Positions 46,304 to 59,491 of a stretch of 64,000 nt of DNA are shown here, one piece after another. The notes beneath the pieces are model-generated. The model ran no database searches. It had not been told where the DNA came from and worked only from the letters and a program-made list of their open reading frames with translations. Positions within the stretch are counted from its first letter, which is position 1. Every line of letters begins with the position of its first letter. A program made the position numbers and the translations under genes. The DNA lies in assembly GCA_021234155.1 (NCBI GenBank), contig JAJEKV010000039.1, positions 4,756,745 through 4,820,744 on the forward strand, given 5' to 3'. The stretch comes from Isoetes taiwanensis (Eukaryota > Streptophyta > Lycopodiopsida > Isoetales > Isoetaceae).

Positions 46304-48022
46304 TGTGACGTTCCACATATTTATACGCCTTTTTAAGTATAAATACGTGACACGTCACTATGAATAATTAATGGCACATTAATTATTCATAAGCTAAGGT
46401 TAGCTATGTTAATAATTAAATTATAAAGGTGGAAACCTAACCTTAAACCCTAATTCGAATTTAGGGCTTAATCTAATATTAAAAGGGCCTAAAATACCAA
46501 ATTAGTTAATATTAGCCAACCCGGAGCTGCCACCTGGCCCAAATCGATTGGGCAAGGGAGAGTTACTAACTTGGGACCCAAATTGGGGTTTTGCACCCCC
46601 ATTTGCCCCAATTCGAATTAGGAGCAAGTGGAGATGGAGAGGAGGAGCAAGCAGCCGGGCACCCTTCAGCAAATCGACCAAGAGGAGCTGAGCGCCACCT
46701 TTGAGGAGCTGAGCGCCTGCCAAGCTGAGCGCCACCTTTGCCAAGCACGTACCTGTGTAGCTGAAGCTGAGCACCAAATCCAAGGAAGATGGAAGCACCA
46801 AATGACAACGGGTCCAGCAGGAACTCAGGTGGGTGGCTAGTATAGCTTGGGAATTCTAGGGTAGCGCCCCTGTTGGGCACTTGTAGTGTGTATTTCTTCT
46901 GTTCTCTCTGTGTTTTACTTGTAGGAACTAACCCTTGATTGTAAAGGTAAGTTCTCTTTATATTCTGATTCTGGGTTTGCTCTTAAAGGATGGATTGATA
47001 GTTCTTTGCATAGTATTACTCTGGAAATGGGGGAATTAAGGGGGGTAGAGACCTCTGAGCCATGATAGTAGGATGCTCCTAGGTAGATCCCTGTACTTCC
47101 CATTAGTTGCGGCCTGTGCACAAGAGCCCACCGGGTCATAGATGCTATGGTACTGGCTTAGCACCAGACAAGGAACACAGTGGTGAAGTGGAGGTGGGGT
47201 CTTGCACGAACATAAAAGGCTCCTGGGACTCCTATAGCGAGCTAGACCTGATAGCCGGTCACGTAGAGGGCCGGGTATGGGTCTGACACTCCCTGGGTGG
47301 GAAGGTGTGACCCGTATGGGGCACCTTGCACTTTGAGTAGATTTAGGGTGAGTAAGTCGGGTACGGATGCGGGGGTCGCTGATGCGGCACGTATTCTCTA
47401 GCTCGCCCATGGAGCCACTGTGATTCTGGAAGGGGACGCTTCCCTGACCTGCCTCATCGGACCGGGGCTTCATGAACCCTGGAGTAGGCTCAGCAGGGTG
47501 ATGCCTCGAGCCTGCGTCTCCGGAAGGCTATAGCGACGCCATAGCGTGAATTGACCCATCTGCAAAGTGTGCACAGGAGGGGCGGATGGAGTGGACAACC
47601 CTAGCCGATGTTCTATGCCAGCCAACGCCATGTTATACCTCTGTCTGCTGATCTCTTGAGACCGAGCCGTCAGTCTATCCTCACAGGAGTCTGAGCCGGG
47701 GTAGAACCATGGGTTTGGGGTGCTTTCCTTAGGATTAGATGCATATTCTTTGCCGTTGGTATTTGGATGGATGTTCCACCCTTCGTGGTGGTTATTTATA
47801 TATATTTGTGCTGTGTGCTAACATGTATTCACGCTTCCGCGACATAGGAGTCCCACTGAAGGCGTGGGCCGAATGACACCTCCGTGTCCTTCACTCGGGC
47901 ATCTCTCTGTAGATGGCCCGGGATAGACGGAGGGCCCTGCTCATGGCGAGATAGTAGCCATGGGAGGGGGAAGTCCCCGTATGTATACGGCCGGGTGTCG
48001 TATATATTTAGGGAGCGTCACA
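46304..48022. mobile_element. Solo LTR, 1,719 bp, TSD GATTT
   Basis: TGTGACGTTCC at the left and GAGCGTCACA at the right form a 7-bp inverted terminus (TGTGACG/CGTCACA), flanked by GATTT on both sides (46,299-46,303 and 48,023-48,027). There is no coding domain or internal region. The right half (47.0-48.0 kb) is clearly more GC-rich than its surroundings. It is a different family from the 39.9-42.2-kb insert, since the two share only the TGTGACG start. Confidence 0.85.
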
Positions 48023-48029
48023 GATTTGA

Positions 48030-50840
48030 GATATTTAGTGAAATCATAGTTGTAACCATTGGAAAATGCCACTAAAAATAACTTGACAGTATGCGCACTC
48101 TAAATGTACCGATTAGTATGTCTCATCAAATACCATCATCAAATCATATAAAAACCATAGGAAAAAACGTATAAAAATACGAAAAAAAACCCCTTGTTAT
48201 TATGCTAGATATTCCATATATCATTTCCACCAAACATTGAAGTATTTCAGATTTTTCCTCTTGTATTTATGCATAGAAAATTATAGTATTTGAAGCCTAA
48301 GGTAACAATCTAACTTCCAAAGAAAATTATGAGCCCGTAGGGACGACATGCCTGACATGCTTCATGAACCTTCTTAAGCATGCATTCTAACTTAATCAAT
48401 AATGGTCAATCAAAATGTAGAGAACTTTGGATAGTTAAAATCCATAGCACATTCTTAAAATATGCAAGCAAGATAGAGAAGAATAGTATCTAAAAAGCTC
48501 TACCGAAAGATTACATTAACAGATTGATAGATTGAGTTCACCTTAAATCCAAATAAATGTCCTTAGCAGACCCTTGAAGATGGTCTGCACGTAATTCGTT
48601 GAATGGTTTGTTCGAATAGAATCTTCCATCATTCTTCAAAATGATCCTGTAATGTGTAAAAGCAAAAATGAGATTTCACTATTTACCACATGAACTTATG
48701 CCTTCAAATAAGCAATATAATTACCTGCAAGATTCGCATCAATGACAATCACAATAAGATAAGGAATAGTTTTCATGGAGTACAAGGTGAAGAAGAAGAG
48801 CCAGAGATAGAAGCAACAAATATATTTATGCCTAAAACCTGTTATTTGTGTTTTGCATTTGCACATAAGACGTGCAAATGTAGCTAAAAGGATCGTGTCT
48901 AACATTAGATTATTCTCTGAATAACAAAGTATAAAAAATATGTATAGGTACTACTCTTTATAATAAGTTATTTCACCAAAGAAACCGTTATATATGCAAA
49001 TATACATAATTCTCTGAAGTTATTGATGGTTGATAAAAGAAACTGAAGAAATCTTAAGAGGTCAAATGTACCGCACTGTCCAAAGCTCTTAACGGGTGTT
49101 AGTAAATCTTAGAACGAAACCTTGACTTATAGCTCCATTTCTAGCCAGAGATTTAAGCTTTCTTACCGCTTTGTAAATGTTGCCAGTGCACAAAGTAAAA
49201 CAACATCGTGAAGAAGATCTATACATAATGAAGCAACCCATAACGGAGGCAGTTACTCGTAAAGAAGTTCCAGCATGATTCATGCAGATCACTCTTTGAC
49301 ATCATATGCTCTCTCACTTGCAAGCAAAGGAAATATTAGAAAATGAAAAACGTGCCATACTAAACAATAACCTAATTTTTCCAAACATCTCGATTCGTCC
49401 CATCCAATCTCGTCCACCAATTTATGGCCTTAAAGAGAATACCAACTTCAGCATCACTGCATAAACATATTTCAGAATGAGATTTATATACAAATAGAAG
49501 AAACTTGATCTGGCTTGAAGAAACTTGATCTGGCTAGACCTATCTGAGCAATTCTTTTTCAAAGCTTCTTGAAGCAAGAATAAAGTATGAAAATAGACAG
49601 ACGCCATGGAAGTCAATTTGCCCATGTTTCATGCCATGGAATGCAACTTGCTACCCATGCGCTTTCCATGCCATTATAGGAACTTCAATAAATGAGTCAC
49701 ATAAAATTGCCATTCAATATGACACATTGTTTTTGGATTTTTTTGGACAATCGCAGCCTGCAAATAGAGCTCTGGCAAGTAGAGACTATTTGGAAGCATT
49801 GGACATTTGGAAGCAGCTCAACAAAGGAGTGCATGTCGGTCTGGTCGGGAAAACTTAAAGCCGTAGATAACTACTCTCTCAATGCCATTTCAATTTTTGG
49901 AAGCTGGTTTATTTTTTAAGAAGGGCCGAAATAAAGCAAATCATAGGAAACCATAGTATATCATCAACCGAAGAAAAAAATTCCCACTTGCCGAAAAAAC
50001 CAAATCTAAACAAGTGACACATGAGGTTAAAAAAGTGAAATCAATGGTTAGAAAATGTTAGTGTATACCAAATGACATGCCCTTGACATGCAAATGTCGA
50101 GAATATCTCTTATCCCCTATATTACACCATTAAATAAACAAAACAAATTTCAATCAAGTAAAAATAATTGTGAATGCAAATTCTTAATGCAAAGATTACT
50201 CGAAAAACCTCCACTTTACAACTTCCAGTTGTAGTGCAAGTGTTCCATCAACACAGAGTTTATATTGTATCCACTATAGTTTAGCAAATCTCCCATACAT
50301 ACATAAATGTGAAATAAATAAATAAAAATAAAAATTAAATCTCGCATTTATTTATGATCTACAAGCATGTAGTACGAGAAAAAAATATTTTCTTGCTACT
50401 CATGGCAACATTCATGAATGTCTATAAGATTCTAGAAATGAAAGGAAAAGAAAAATAGTTGGTAGAACCTTATGAAGTCCCAAATGTAAGGCTCGTGTTT
50501 TCTCTTTTTAATTAATATATAAAACAAATTCATTAGTCGGTTCTTTGGAGGAATTGGAAAGACACTCACAATCATATTGGCATTATATATTAGCAGTCAA
50601 TGTGATTGATTTGGGGTTCTATTGTTCAAACATCACTAAGTGAACTTCACTCATTACAATTTCATTCGCTTGCTATTTTAATTCCTCCTTTTTTTTTCAA
50701 GAATGTAATAAAGTAGGCACGATTTACATGATTAAACATATTAAATTCCAAGAGAATATTTTCTATTACATGATGTCCCACAAATATCTAGGCTTCCATG
50801 TCTTGGTGTCTATGACGTTATGTGGAAAGGGAACATGGAG
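48030..50840. other. AT-rich stretch, nothing recognised
   Basis: No conserved protein, RNA or complete element was recognised on either strand. A GAAGAAACTTGATCTGGCT doublet occurs near 49.5 kb. Confidence 0.45.
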
Positions 50841-50841
50841 T

Positions 50842-50928
50842 ATATTCCGTACTAGCAGGGGCAGCCAGCAGCCGGGAGCGCCGTTTAGGCGCGACTGGCT
50901 GCTGGCTGGCCCTGCCAGTCCGGAATAC
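50842..50928. repeat. GC-rich imperfect hairpin, about 32-bp arms
   Basis: The left arm (ATTCCGTACTAGCAGGGGCA, then GCCAGCAGCC) pairs with the right arm (GGCTGCTGGCTGGCCCTGCC, then AGTCCGGAAT) around a 23-bp loop. About 26 of 30 positions match. It stands out in AT-rich DNA. It could be a microRNA-like precursor, a tiny inverted-repeat element or chance. Confidence 0.7.
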
Positions 50929-51214
50929 ATGACTTGTTCCTATTCCACAGCATAAAGGAAAGCTAAGAACTGGCTGCAGGGCGAAGAAATGGCGAAAAAC
51001 CTTGATCTTGAATTGCTAAATCTGCCATCGAACTTGCTCGCATATCATGCGAGAAACAGGCCCCAACAAGTCATAGCAAGAAAACCATTCTTGATTTGAA
51101 TGGTCGCCACATGGTGGCTATTCATTGGCTGATAATCAAGAATGAAGACTCACTTTCCTTGACATTATGAGAAGCCATTAATGTTGGCTTTTACATCACA
51201 AAATGGAAGGGCCC

Positions 51215-51509
51215 CTTGGCACAAGGGGCATGATAAGGATACATGGTCCATGCTTAATGATATCTAATAAAAGCAGAGTGGAATAGAACCTACTAAATAT
51301 GATCTTGGCGCAAGGGGCATGATAAGGAGACATGGTCCATGCTTAATGATATCTAATAATAAAAGCAGAGTGGAATAGAACCTACTAATTATGGTCTTGA
51401 CGCGGTGTTAGGTAAACTACATGGTCCATGCTTAATGATATCTAATAAAGGCATATAGTGAAATGAAACATACGAAATATGGTCTTTACGCAAATTATGT
51501 AAACTACAC
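51215..51509. repeat. Tandem repeat, about 90 bp by three and a part
   Basis: Units start at 51,215, 51,304 and 51,396, with a partial at 51,484. Each begins CTTGGC/CTTGAC and contains ACATGGTCCATGCTTAATGA and TATCTAATAA. Later units diverge. No coding content. Confidence 0.85.
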
Positions 51510-52718
51510 GAAAATAATACACACTCACCACCAAACCATCATAATATGCAAGAACAGGAGATTTTAAATAAAACAAATAGAACAACATTGACATTGATGG
51601 TCAAGGAGACACCTAAGAAAGACTAAGGCAATTTTGTCCAAAAAAAAAACACAAAGCCACGCGGAAAAAATTGCTTTGGAATATACATTTAGATGTCGAG
51701 GGTCATGAGTACGAGGTTGCCAGGGAGTTCTTACAATGAAAATCTAGGCGAGGAGTTGTCTTGGATTTTAATAGTTCAAATGTGGTTATGAAGGCTTGCA
51801 CATAGTTCTTATGAGGAAAATCATTGTTTTGGATTTGAGGACTTCGTGGTTGCTTCCAAGTTCCTAGAGTATGCATATTATAAGGGGGAGGTTGCAAGGT
51901 TGAAACCTAAGGAAGTAAACAAGAAACAACGTGATGTTAGAGTTATTCTCGTCAGGCTGATGTGGTGCAATCTCAACGGTTGGTGATTCCATCCCGTAGA
52001 ATAACCAACGGTGGTGATTGTGCCACGACCTATAACAAGGGTAACTGTATTTTCACCTAGAAACAATGGAGAAAAACACATGGAAAGTGTGTATATGGGG
52101 AAGGTGTACAAGGTTGGAACTTTATAAGGAATCAAACAAACTACTTGAAAAAGGCTTGACGTTTGCGACACGTGTTCATCTCCAATAGGCTCCAGTATCA
52201 CCGGGTCTTCCTCCTAAATCTAGTAAAAGACTTACGTGGCGCTTGCATATCGAAGATTTTACGTCTCTTGGCGCTCCCTTTTCCCGTTTTCAACGGTCAT
52301 AAATATAGAACTCCTCACATCCGACCGCTCGGAACGCTCCACGTCAACAGAACTTCTCATCCCAGCCGTTAGCAAATCGTTCTAGCATTTAACCATCGAT
52401 CCCAGCCGCCCGTTAGGAGATGTTAATAGTTATAATTTATACCACGAGGGACGGACGGCCCTGGATGGCTCTTCGTGTGGAACCAATAAATCTGCACCGT
52501 TGAAGGTTGCAAAAGGAGTAGTGCTTGCGTGCTCGTTCTATGCGTGCCTGCTTGCTGGCTGGCGGCGTGTGGTATTAGCCGGCTCAATTATGCGCTTCCT
52601 TGTCAGATTCACGATTTGAATTAAGTCGTACAGCTTTTTACAGAAAACAAGTTTATGATCCCTTTTTCCGCTCCCAATTTGGCCTTAAAATAGCAGGCTG
52701 AATTGGATTCTTGCTCTT

Positions 52719-52725
52719 ATATACA
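52719..52725 (+). promoter_or_regulatory. Possible TATA box of the EDR2-like gene
   Basis: TATATAC within CTCTTATATACATAGAG lies about 145 bp upstream of the likely ATG at 52,867. This is a fitting place for a core promoter with a 110-120-base leader. Position and sequence are the only evidence. Confidence 0.35.
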
Positions 52726-52866
52726 TAGAGATTTGTACAAGCTACAAACTGGAGTTGATTTAAACAATTTATGCACTGGGATCAGCATTCTAAATTTGTC
52801 TTTTGATCCTGGGGGATCAAGCTGAATCTGGCTGCAGAAGTAGTAAAAGGTAAAAAGCAGCTGCTC

Positions 52867-55800
52867 ATGCTTTATAGGCTGAAAACAGAAGCGACAGACT
52901 TAAAGCAGATGGGCATTGAGAAAGAAAGGGATACGCAAGTATATGCTGGATGGGTATATCATGTTGGTTCTAACTCTGTGGGCTATCAATTTTGTCGTCT
53001 CCGTTACCTTGTGATTAAGGGCAAGTATGTAGAGATGTATAAACGAGATCCCACAGAAGATCCTAACCTGGTATATACAGACTCCATTCTTGTCGAGATA
53101 TATTATATCATTTGATATTACACCTATTGATATTCTCTTGCAAAATTTTCAGAAGCCCATAAGAAGAGGAATTGCAGGTCGTTCTATGATGGTGGAAGAG
53201 GTTGGCAGGCAAATTTATCACGGCAGGGTAATTTTATTTCATTTTCTTGTTTTCAGAAGACATGTATATTTAGGAATTAGCCAATTAATATTTATAGTTT
53301 CGTATCTAAAACTTGGATTTTAATGTTCAGGCTGTATATGTGCTGAAGATTTATAGCCTTGTTAACCATAACAAACATGGGGAGGTATGCAGTCATTAAG
53401 CTATCATTAAGTGAATTTTAAAATGAAGTTCCATTTCTCACCACTTGCTTTCGTATGCAAGATTGCATGCAATAGCGCTGAGGAGGCAGAGAAATGGATC
53501 TCAGCCTTTCAGCATGCCAAAGAAGAGGTACTTGTCGGATATTATATTAGATTGTTCATGAGCCCTTTGAAAATGAATAGCTAAGATGCACTTTTCCAGG
53601 CAGAATTTGACATTAGAAGCACCCGGAGGTTCATCAACAATGAAGCCGAGTAAGTTAATTATTTTTAAAATCAAGAAAGGCCTTTACCTTGTCATCTTAT
53701 TGATGGTAATCTCAATCTGGCAGATTCAAGTTAAATGGTAGGAAGAACTCTCGATCCTATGCGCGAGGCTTAATCAAGCTTATATACATTGGCAGAGGTA
53801 AGGGGGTGAAGCATTTGATTGCTCAAAACTCCACTGGTTCAAACTTGACCAATGCCATTGTGATCAGGTCCCGAGTCTGTTTTGGGACGTCCCGCGGTAG
53901 TGGCACAAGAACCAGGATCTGATGAGTACTACAAGCAAGGAGGTGATGCAGTTGAGCAAGCTGATTGGAGGTGTATACGAACTGTTAATGGTATGTTCAT
54001 GACTAATGCCATGCGTATTTCATTTGTTGTTCATTGATAAACCTTTTGATTCTATTCTTTATTGCAGGCCTTAGGATATTTGAAGATGTTGCTGCATCAA
54101 AGGTGCTTGCATTATACTTAAGTATTTTTTTAAGTGCAGATGCCAACATGGGTTTAATACTCACAATGCATTATGTATACCAAGTTGCCTGTTACATTTG
54201 GATACAATCTACTGCCAATTAAACACTAAATGCTGCTGGTGTAACAGGCAGACAAGGGAACAATCATGAAGTCTGTTGGAGTTGTTGATGCAACTCCAGA
54301 TATGATTTTTGAGATGATAATAAGTTTGGACAAGTCCCAAAGATATCAGTACGTACCAGCATACCCTTAGCAAACATTTACCTGAAATCCAGTTCTATTG
54401 CTTACGCTGGAATTATATTTACAGATGGGATACATTAACAGGTGATTTGGAGCTGGTGGAACATATAGATGGTCATTCGGACATTGTTTATGGAACATTT
54501 GATCCTAAATATTTCAAAAGGTTGTTCATGTGTGTCAGTTTCTCGGATTGTTCAGTTTATAATTCAGATGTTTTTTATATTCAGATGGAATTCGTTCTTT
54601 GGCATGAAAAGGGACTTCATATTTTCACGTTACTGGCGCAGGGATCAGGATGGGTCATATTGTAAGTCTCCCTTATAAGTTTTGCTCCATATGATCGGTG
54701 ATGCGTTACATGATGAGGATGTGCTTTATGCAGATATCAATCAGACAACTGTAACTCACAAGAATCGACCACCAAGGCGTCACTACTGCCGGATTATCCT
54801 GAACAGTAAGCTTTTGTATTTGCAGATAATGGAAAATGTGTCTCTTATCTTTGTGTTCCTTGCAGCTGGCATTTGGGAGATATCTCCACTTTCATCTAAA
54901 CCTATGATGGGGCCAAGGTCATTGGTAACTCAGATAATTGAGATCAAATCGACTGGATGGGGACGTTGGAAGAAAAGCCATTATTCCAAGTTTCACACGA
55001 CTGTGCCATATGCACTGCTATTACGAACGGCAGGTAACAATTGCTCTTGTATCTCTAATATTTTTAAGTGATCTTTTGTGACCATTCAGATTAATTCGTG
55101 GATTGACATCTAGGTTTACGGGAGTTTTTTGCTGCTGAAAATGAAATGCGAGTGTCAACACCAGTTGCTTATGCACGCGAAATTAAGAAAGCACCAGGAA
55201 CCACCATGGAGGAATGCCAAAGCCAGGAAACAAATGAACAGTTTTATGATGCAATAATGGCAGAAGACTCCCCTGAAGATGATGATAGTGAAGAGGAAAG
55301 GAAACCACTTAATAAGGTCCGCATTGTCAGACGCAAGAAACATTCTAAGATTTTTTTTCACAGTATGAAACTTTGAATCCTTGTCTTTTACAATCGCTTA
55401 GTCCAATTATCATCCTCTGCTTCTTCTGCTAAAGAATAGTTGTCTTTGTAATAGCTTTTCTGCCTTACAATCCTCATATAATTCATTTGTTTCCTGTAGG
55501 CTGCAAGCAAGAGCCACAAATTTAGAAGTGTTTCATGGAGTGTGATGCTTGGCCTTTCTCATAAGAAACCTCCAGGTATGCTCTCTCATTGATATTATGT
55601 TTTAATGTAGAGCTTTTAACCATTTGCAGTTGAAATATAGGAAGGGAAGACAATGGAGAATTAGTTTTAAATTGCCCACCTGTAGACCTAGACATATCTT
55701 GCTTCAAGGGGTCACTATGCCATGCTCGTGATGACAGAGACCATAATTGTTGGGACGATCCTGGTGGAAAGGGCTTTATGGTCCGTGGGAAAACATATAT

Positions 55801-56823
55801 AAAAGACTATCTTAAGGTCAGTAGCAGCAGTGAATGTATTATTTGAACCATTAAATTAACTCCACTCAAAACTTTCTTTCTTTAGGTTCCTGCAGAAGAT
55901 CCTCTACTGAAGCTTCTTGCTGTGGACTGGCTAAAATCTGCTTCAAAAATTTCAGCACTAGCAAAGCACCCTAATTCTGTTGTGCAGGTAGTCCTTAATA
56001 AAGAACAATTCATTTGGATTTTGCATTTTTATATGAACTTAACTTTCAGCTTCTTTATTCTAGTCGGATGCAGGGAGGAAATTGCCATTCATTTTAATTG
56101 TGAACCTGCAGGTATATTTCCATCTTTCCTAGTACTCGTGACATGCAAACTGATGGTATTACTCTTGTTTAAGGTCCCAGCGAAGCCCAACTATAGTCTT
56201 GCATTTTATTTTGGAGCAGATAGACCTATTAGACCAGGTTCTATATTAGACAGATTTGTAAATGGAGATGATGCATTCCGGAATGCCAGGTTTAAATTGA
56301 TTCCTAGCATAGCGGAGGTGAGCTTCGGATATCCTTTTAAGCAATTGCCGCGTGATAAAGGAACTTATAATGTTCTTCTACTTTTTCAGGGGTACTGGGT
56401 TGTGAAGAGGGCTGTTGGCACAAAAGCATGTTTGTTAGGGAGAGCTGTAACATGCAACTACATTAGAGAAGACAATTTTTTAGAGGCATGTGAAATACAC
56501 CCCTTTATTGTGATCTTACAAAAATTTGAAACAAGCTTTCTTAACGAATTTAGCGGTGGGTGTTTCCAGATTGATGTAGATATTGGATCATCGAGTGTGG
56601 CACGGAGTGTAGTTGGATTAGTTTTGGGCTATGTTACAAATGTTGTTGTAGACCTTGCCATTCTTATTGAGGTAAAATATCATATTGATTTGTGTTGGAT
56701 GCGCGGTGTACTCAAGCAGCTATGACTTTGCAGGCAAAGGAGGAGGAGGAGTTGCCAGAATATTTGTTGGGGACAGTGAGGGTGGACCGCGTTGTTCCTG
56801 AGACAGCAAACCTATACCTTTAA
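52867..56823 (+). CDS. EDR2L: EDR2-like protein: PH, START and DUF1336 (EDR2_C) domains, 22 exons, about 743 aa
   Basis: Exons: 52,867-53,070; 53,153-53,227; 53,331-53,384; 53,462-53,527; 53,600-53,649; 53,724-53,797; 53,868-53,990; 54,068-54,102; 54,248-54,348; 54,425-54,520; 54,585-54,661; 54,734-54,805; 54,866-55,033; 55,114-55,316; 55,500-55,575; 55,641-55,816; 55,886-55,987; 56,064-56,111; 56,174-56,317; 56,390-56,485; 56,570-56,671; 56,734-56,823. They sum to 2,232 nt with phases that fit throughout. PH about residues 24-150 (GWVYHVGSNSVGYQFCRLRY), START about 208-410 (RCIRTVNG|LRIFEDVA), acidic stretch about 450-462, DUF1336 about 500-735 (GKGFMVRGKTYIKD, FLE|IDVDIGSSSVARSVVGL). Arabidopsis EDR2, about 720 aa, binds PI4P and restrains defence and cell death. 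All introns are GT-AG except 56,486-56,569, which is GC-AG. ATG 52,909 is an alternative start. No breaks, so it is probably functional. Confidence 0.93.
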
Positions 56824-57696
56824 ATAGCTACTCGAGATAGAATTCAGGTTTGCCTTTGAACATTAGCAGGAGATTCAATCAAGTAGAAAGCAGAGATTAA
56901 CAATTGTTTTGTTGTTTGTTCAGCAATCATTTTTTGGCGGTGCGTAAGATGGAACAGACTTTGTATAGCAAATCACTTGTAAAATATAATGGCCGCTTAT
57001 AGACACATGAAAGGTGATTCAAGAAATTTGAGCATTTTCTAGCGTCATTCACTTCGAGAACCCAGTTACTCATTTTCCACCTCATATACCTTTAGGACCA
57101 AGGTTGTGGTCCTAGAATTCAATAAGAATCAAGGGCATTGGGCCCCACAATGATGGTGCATTGCTTATTTTGTTCCAAGCATGCGCTGTCGAAGGTTGTA
57201 TCATACAGCAAGATATGTGAAGGGCAAAACCAAAAAAGGAATTGTAAAAAAACAGAAAGCAAATTATAAATATCATAAATTACCATTCCATTTCACTTGC
57301 TATTTCTGATTTACAGTTGGCAATGTTTCACAAGATCCTCCTACGTCGGAAAGACATGAAGAGTGTCTTAATTTGCAAAGGCTTATGCAAAAATAAAGAG
57401 TATATTCAATTTTAAATCAGCGGTAAAGAGTATATTCAAGTTTAAATCAGCGGAATTATGTCATTCCAAACATTGTATATAGAGAGCCTCTTATTAAAAG
57501 CTACAATAGTTAAGCTACCAACATGAAGCTTATATATCTCCATCTTGGGGTCATAGGTTTTTTGTCGGGAAGGTTAGCATTCCTTTTTTCTGCTCACTAA
57601 GAAAATTAGTTCATCTTCATGCTGGAAGAAGTTTGGTCCAAGATTATGGAAGTTGTGAGCAAGTTGGTGGGCAAGAAACTCTTTGATGATCATGGC

Positions 57697-57925
57697 GGCC
57701 AAACAAAAGATTTTTTTAGCAACACATTCTTCAGATGTTTATGTGGCGTGTCGAATATAAAGTCTGCCAATTGACAGGCCAAACAAAAGATTTTTTTAGC
57801 AAATCAGATGTTTATGTGGCGTGTCGAATATAAAGTCTGCCAATTGACAGGCCAAACAAAAGATTTTTTTAGCAAATCAGATGTTTATGTGGCGTGTCGA
57901 ATGTTTATAAAGTCTGCCAATTGAC
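57697..57925. repeat. Tandem repeat, three units of 73-80 bp
   Basis: Units at 57,697, 57,777 and 57,850 each read GGCCAAACAAAAGATTTTTT, then TTATGTGGCGTGTCGAAT and AGTCTGCCAATTGAC. The first has a short insertion (AACACATTCTTC region). A minor doublet GAGTATATTCAA...AATCAGCGG lies at about 57.4 kb. Confidence 0.85.
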
Positions 57926-58546
57926 GGACGAAATAGTAGAAGGGAAGACCTTGACGGTACAACTTGGATATGCTGAAAGATATTGAGAGCAGAGGGCTTT
58001 GGATATAAGGACTCTGACCTTCATGCATTGAGATGATCTTGATTATGCCAACAATGTCGTGCAAAAGGAGTATTCAACTTTTGACGAGCCTGCAGACCAA
58101 TTCCTAGAATTCTCAGGGTAGCATCTTCCTAATATTGCAGATTCTGATTTTGAATATGTTAAAGCAAATTATAACAAGGACCATGTTTTAGGAAATCTGT
58201 TAAATGCCTCTTTTGAAGGTATTAGCTTCATATAAAACAAAAAGAAAAAAGGAAAAGAGAAATATTGTACATATTGTTACTAAGTTGGGCATACTCTTGT
58301 CAGTACCAATTTTTGAAATTGATATTTTTTTATATGAGGAGCTTCACTAGAGATTGGGAGGTCAAGAAGTATTTGAATGGTCGGCATGGCAACATCAAAG
58401 ATATATCATCGGCATATTCTTGCGCTCAATGCAACTACCAAATTGCTTGTATAGTGAGAGCCAATTATAAGGTATTTCACATTTTTCGGTGGGTCCTTAT
58501 CTAACTTGCAACATCGTTAAGAATAGAATATAATAGAATAGATTTT

Positions 58547-59490
58547 TTAGCATCCACGGAGACCGATTGGCCTATGGGACCCAAACAAAAAGAGAGCAGC
58601 AAGCGTATTACTGACAGGATTAAAATACCCCCGCCCCGACAGTATGCTGGCACGCTGTACAATTGTATAGAACAGTTTAATACCGCCCCGGAGGACACAA
58701 CTGAGTCCGTGCATCCATAACCTCCTGGAAGTATGACCCCAACAAACCCACTGACGCCTATTCAATAACTCATGCAATGGTTGGCCAGGCACTAGCAATC
58801 GAACATACCGCTCTCGGATATGGGCAAACGCTGGGCAGATCTGGAGGGCATGACATTCATCCTCAATGGTGCCATGGTGGCAACACTGGCAAAGCCTTTC
58901 CTCCCCTGCTTCCCGAGCCCAACATCCTGTCTCAATGCAGAGACGATGTGCACCTGTGCGAATGAAAGCTATAAGTCTGTGCTTCTTCATGGGCAAATGG
59001 GTGTACAAGTACTGGTGTGGGCCTCTCGTGAGCCTAGGATTGACTTGCTGCTGATAGTGTGCCAGCTTAACGCGCGTCAGAGCATCCGCATCCCAAAGCT
59101 TGCGAAGGAAAGTAGCATCTAGGTACAGCTTAAGTGCCTTGTGATCTTTCTTTGTCCTTACATGTACGCATCTGTTTGCCTGTACACCCCAGCGTGAGAA
59201 CCACTGAGCTTGCTTGTCCTTCCAGCAGGCTTTAAGGCGTTGGGGACCTATCACGATGGCCAAAGCAAGGTTGGTCAAACGTTTATCGCCCATAGCGACC
59301 ACCTTCTGGAAGTAAATGATATGGCGTTCCAATGCAGCCCGTTGAAGGGGTAGAAAACCTGTCTCCTAGAGTAGGATCTGGTATGGAACTGTGGACTTTA
59401 CCCCAAGGGCTCGTGCCAAGAAGGCTTTCTGCACCTGCTTGAGGTCATTCCAAGTGTTGAGGGATACCATCGGACCCCACATTTCTATTC
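58547..59490 (-). pseudogene. LINE 3' fragment (C-terminal part with zinc-knuckle region)
   Basis: From 59,490 down the frame reads EMWGPMVSLNTWNDLKQVQK, ALGVKSTVPYQILL, a TAG stop (59,366-59,368), then ETGFLPLQRAALERHIIYFQ and a 260-codon frame with CQCCHHGTIEDECHALQICP. This is the region after the reverse transcriptase in plant LINEs, with a zf-RVT-like Cys/His cluster. Reverse transcriptase itself is missing, so it is 5'-truncated. The end near 58,547-58,500 is AT-rich without a clear poly(A). It abuts the plus-strand LINE. Confidence 0.7.
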
Positions 59491-59491
59491 A

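Noticed and set aside
46502-47473. Leu/Pro-rich proteins on the minus strand
   Set aside because: They lie inside the solo LTR. Their composition follows the local GC-rich repeats.
51215-51509. CRISPR-like array
   Set aside because: Contiguous units of about 90 bp without unique spacers in a plant nuclear context. It is an ordinary tandem repeat.
57697-57925. CRISPR-like array
   Set aside because: Repeats follow each other directly with no spacers.
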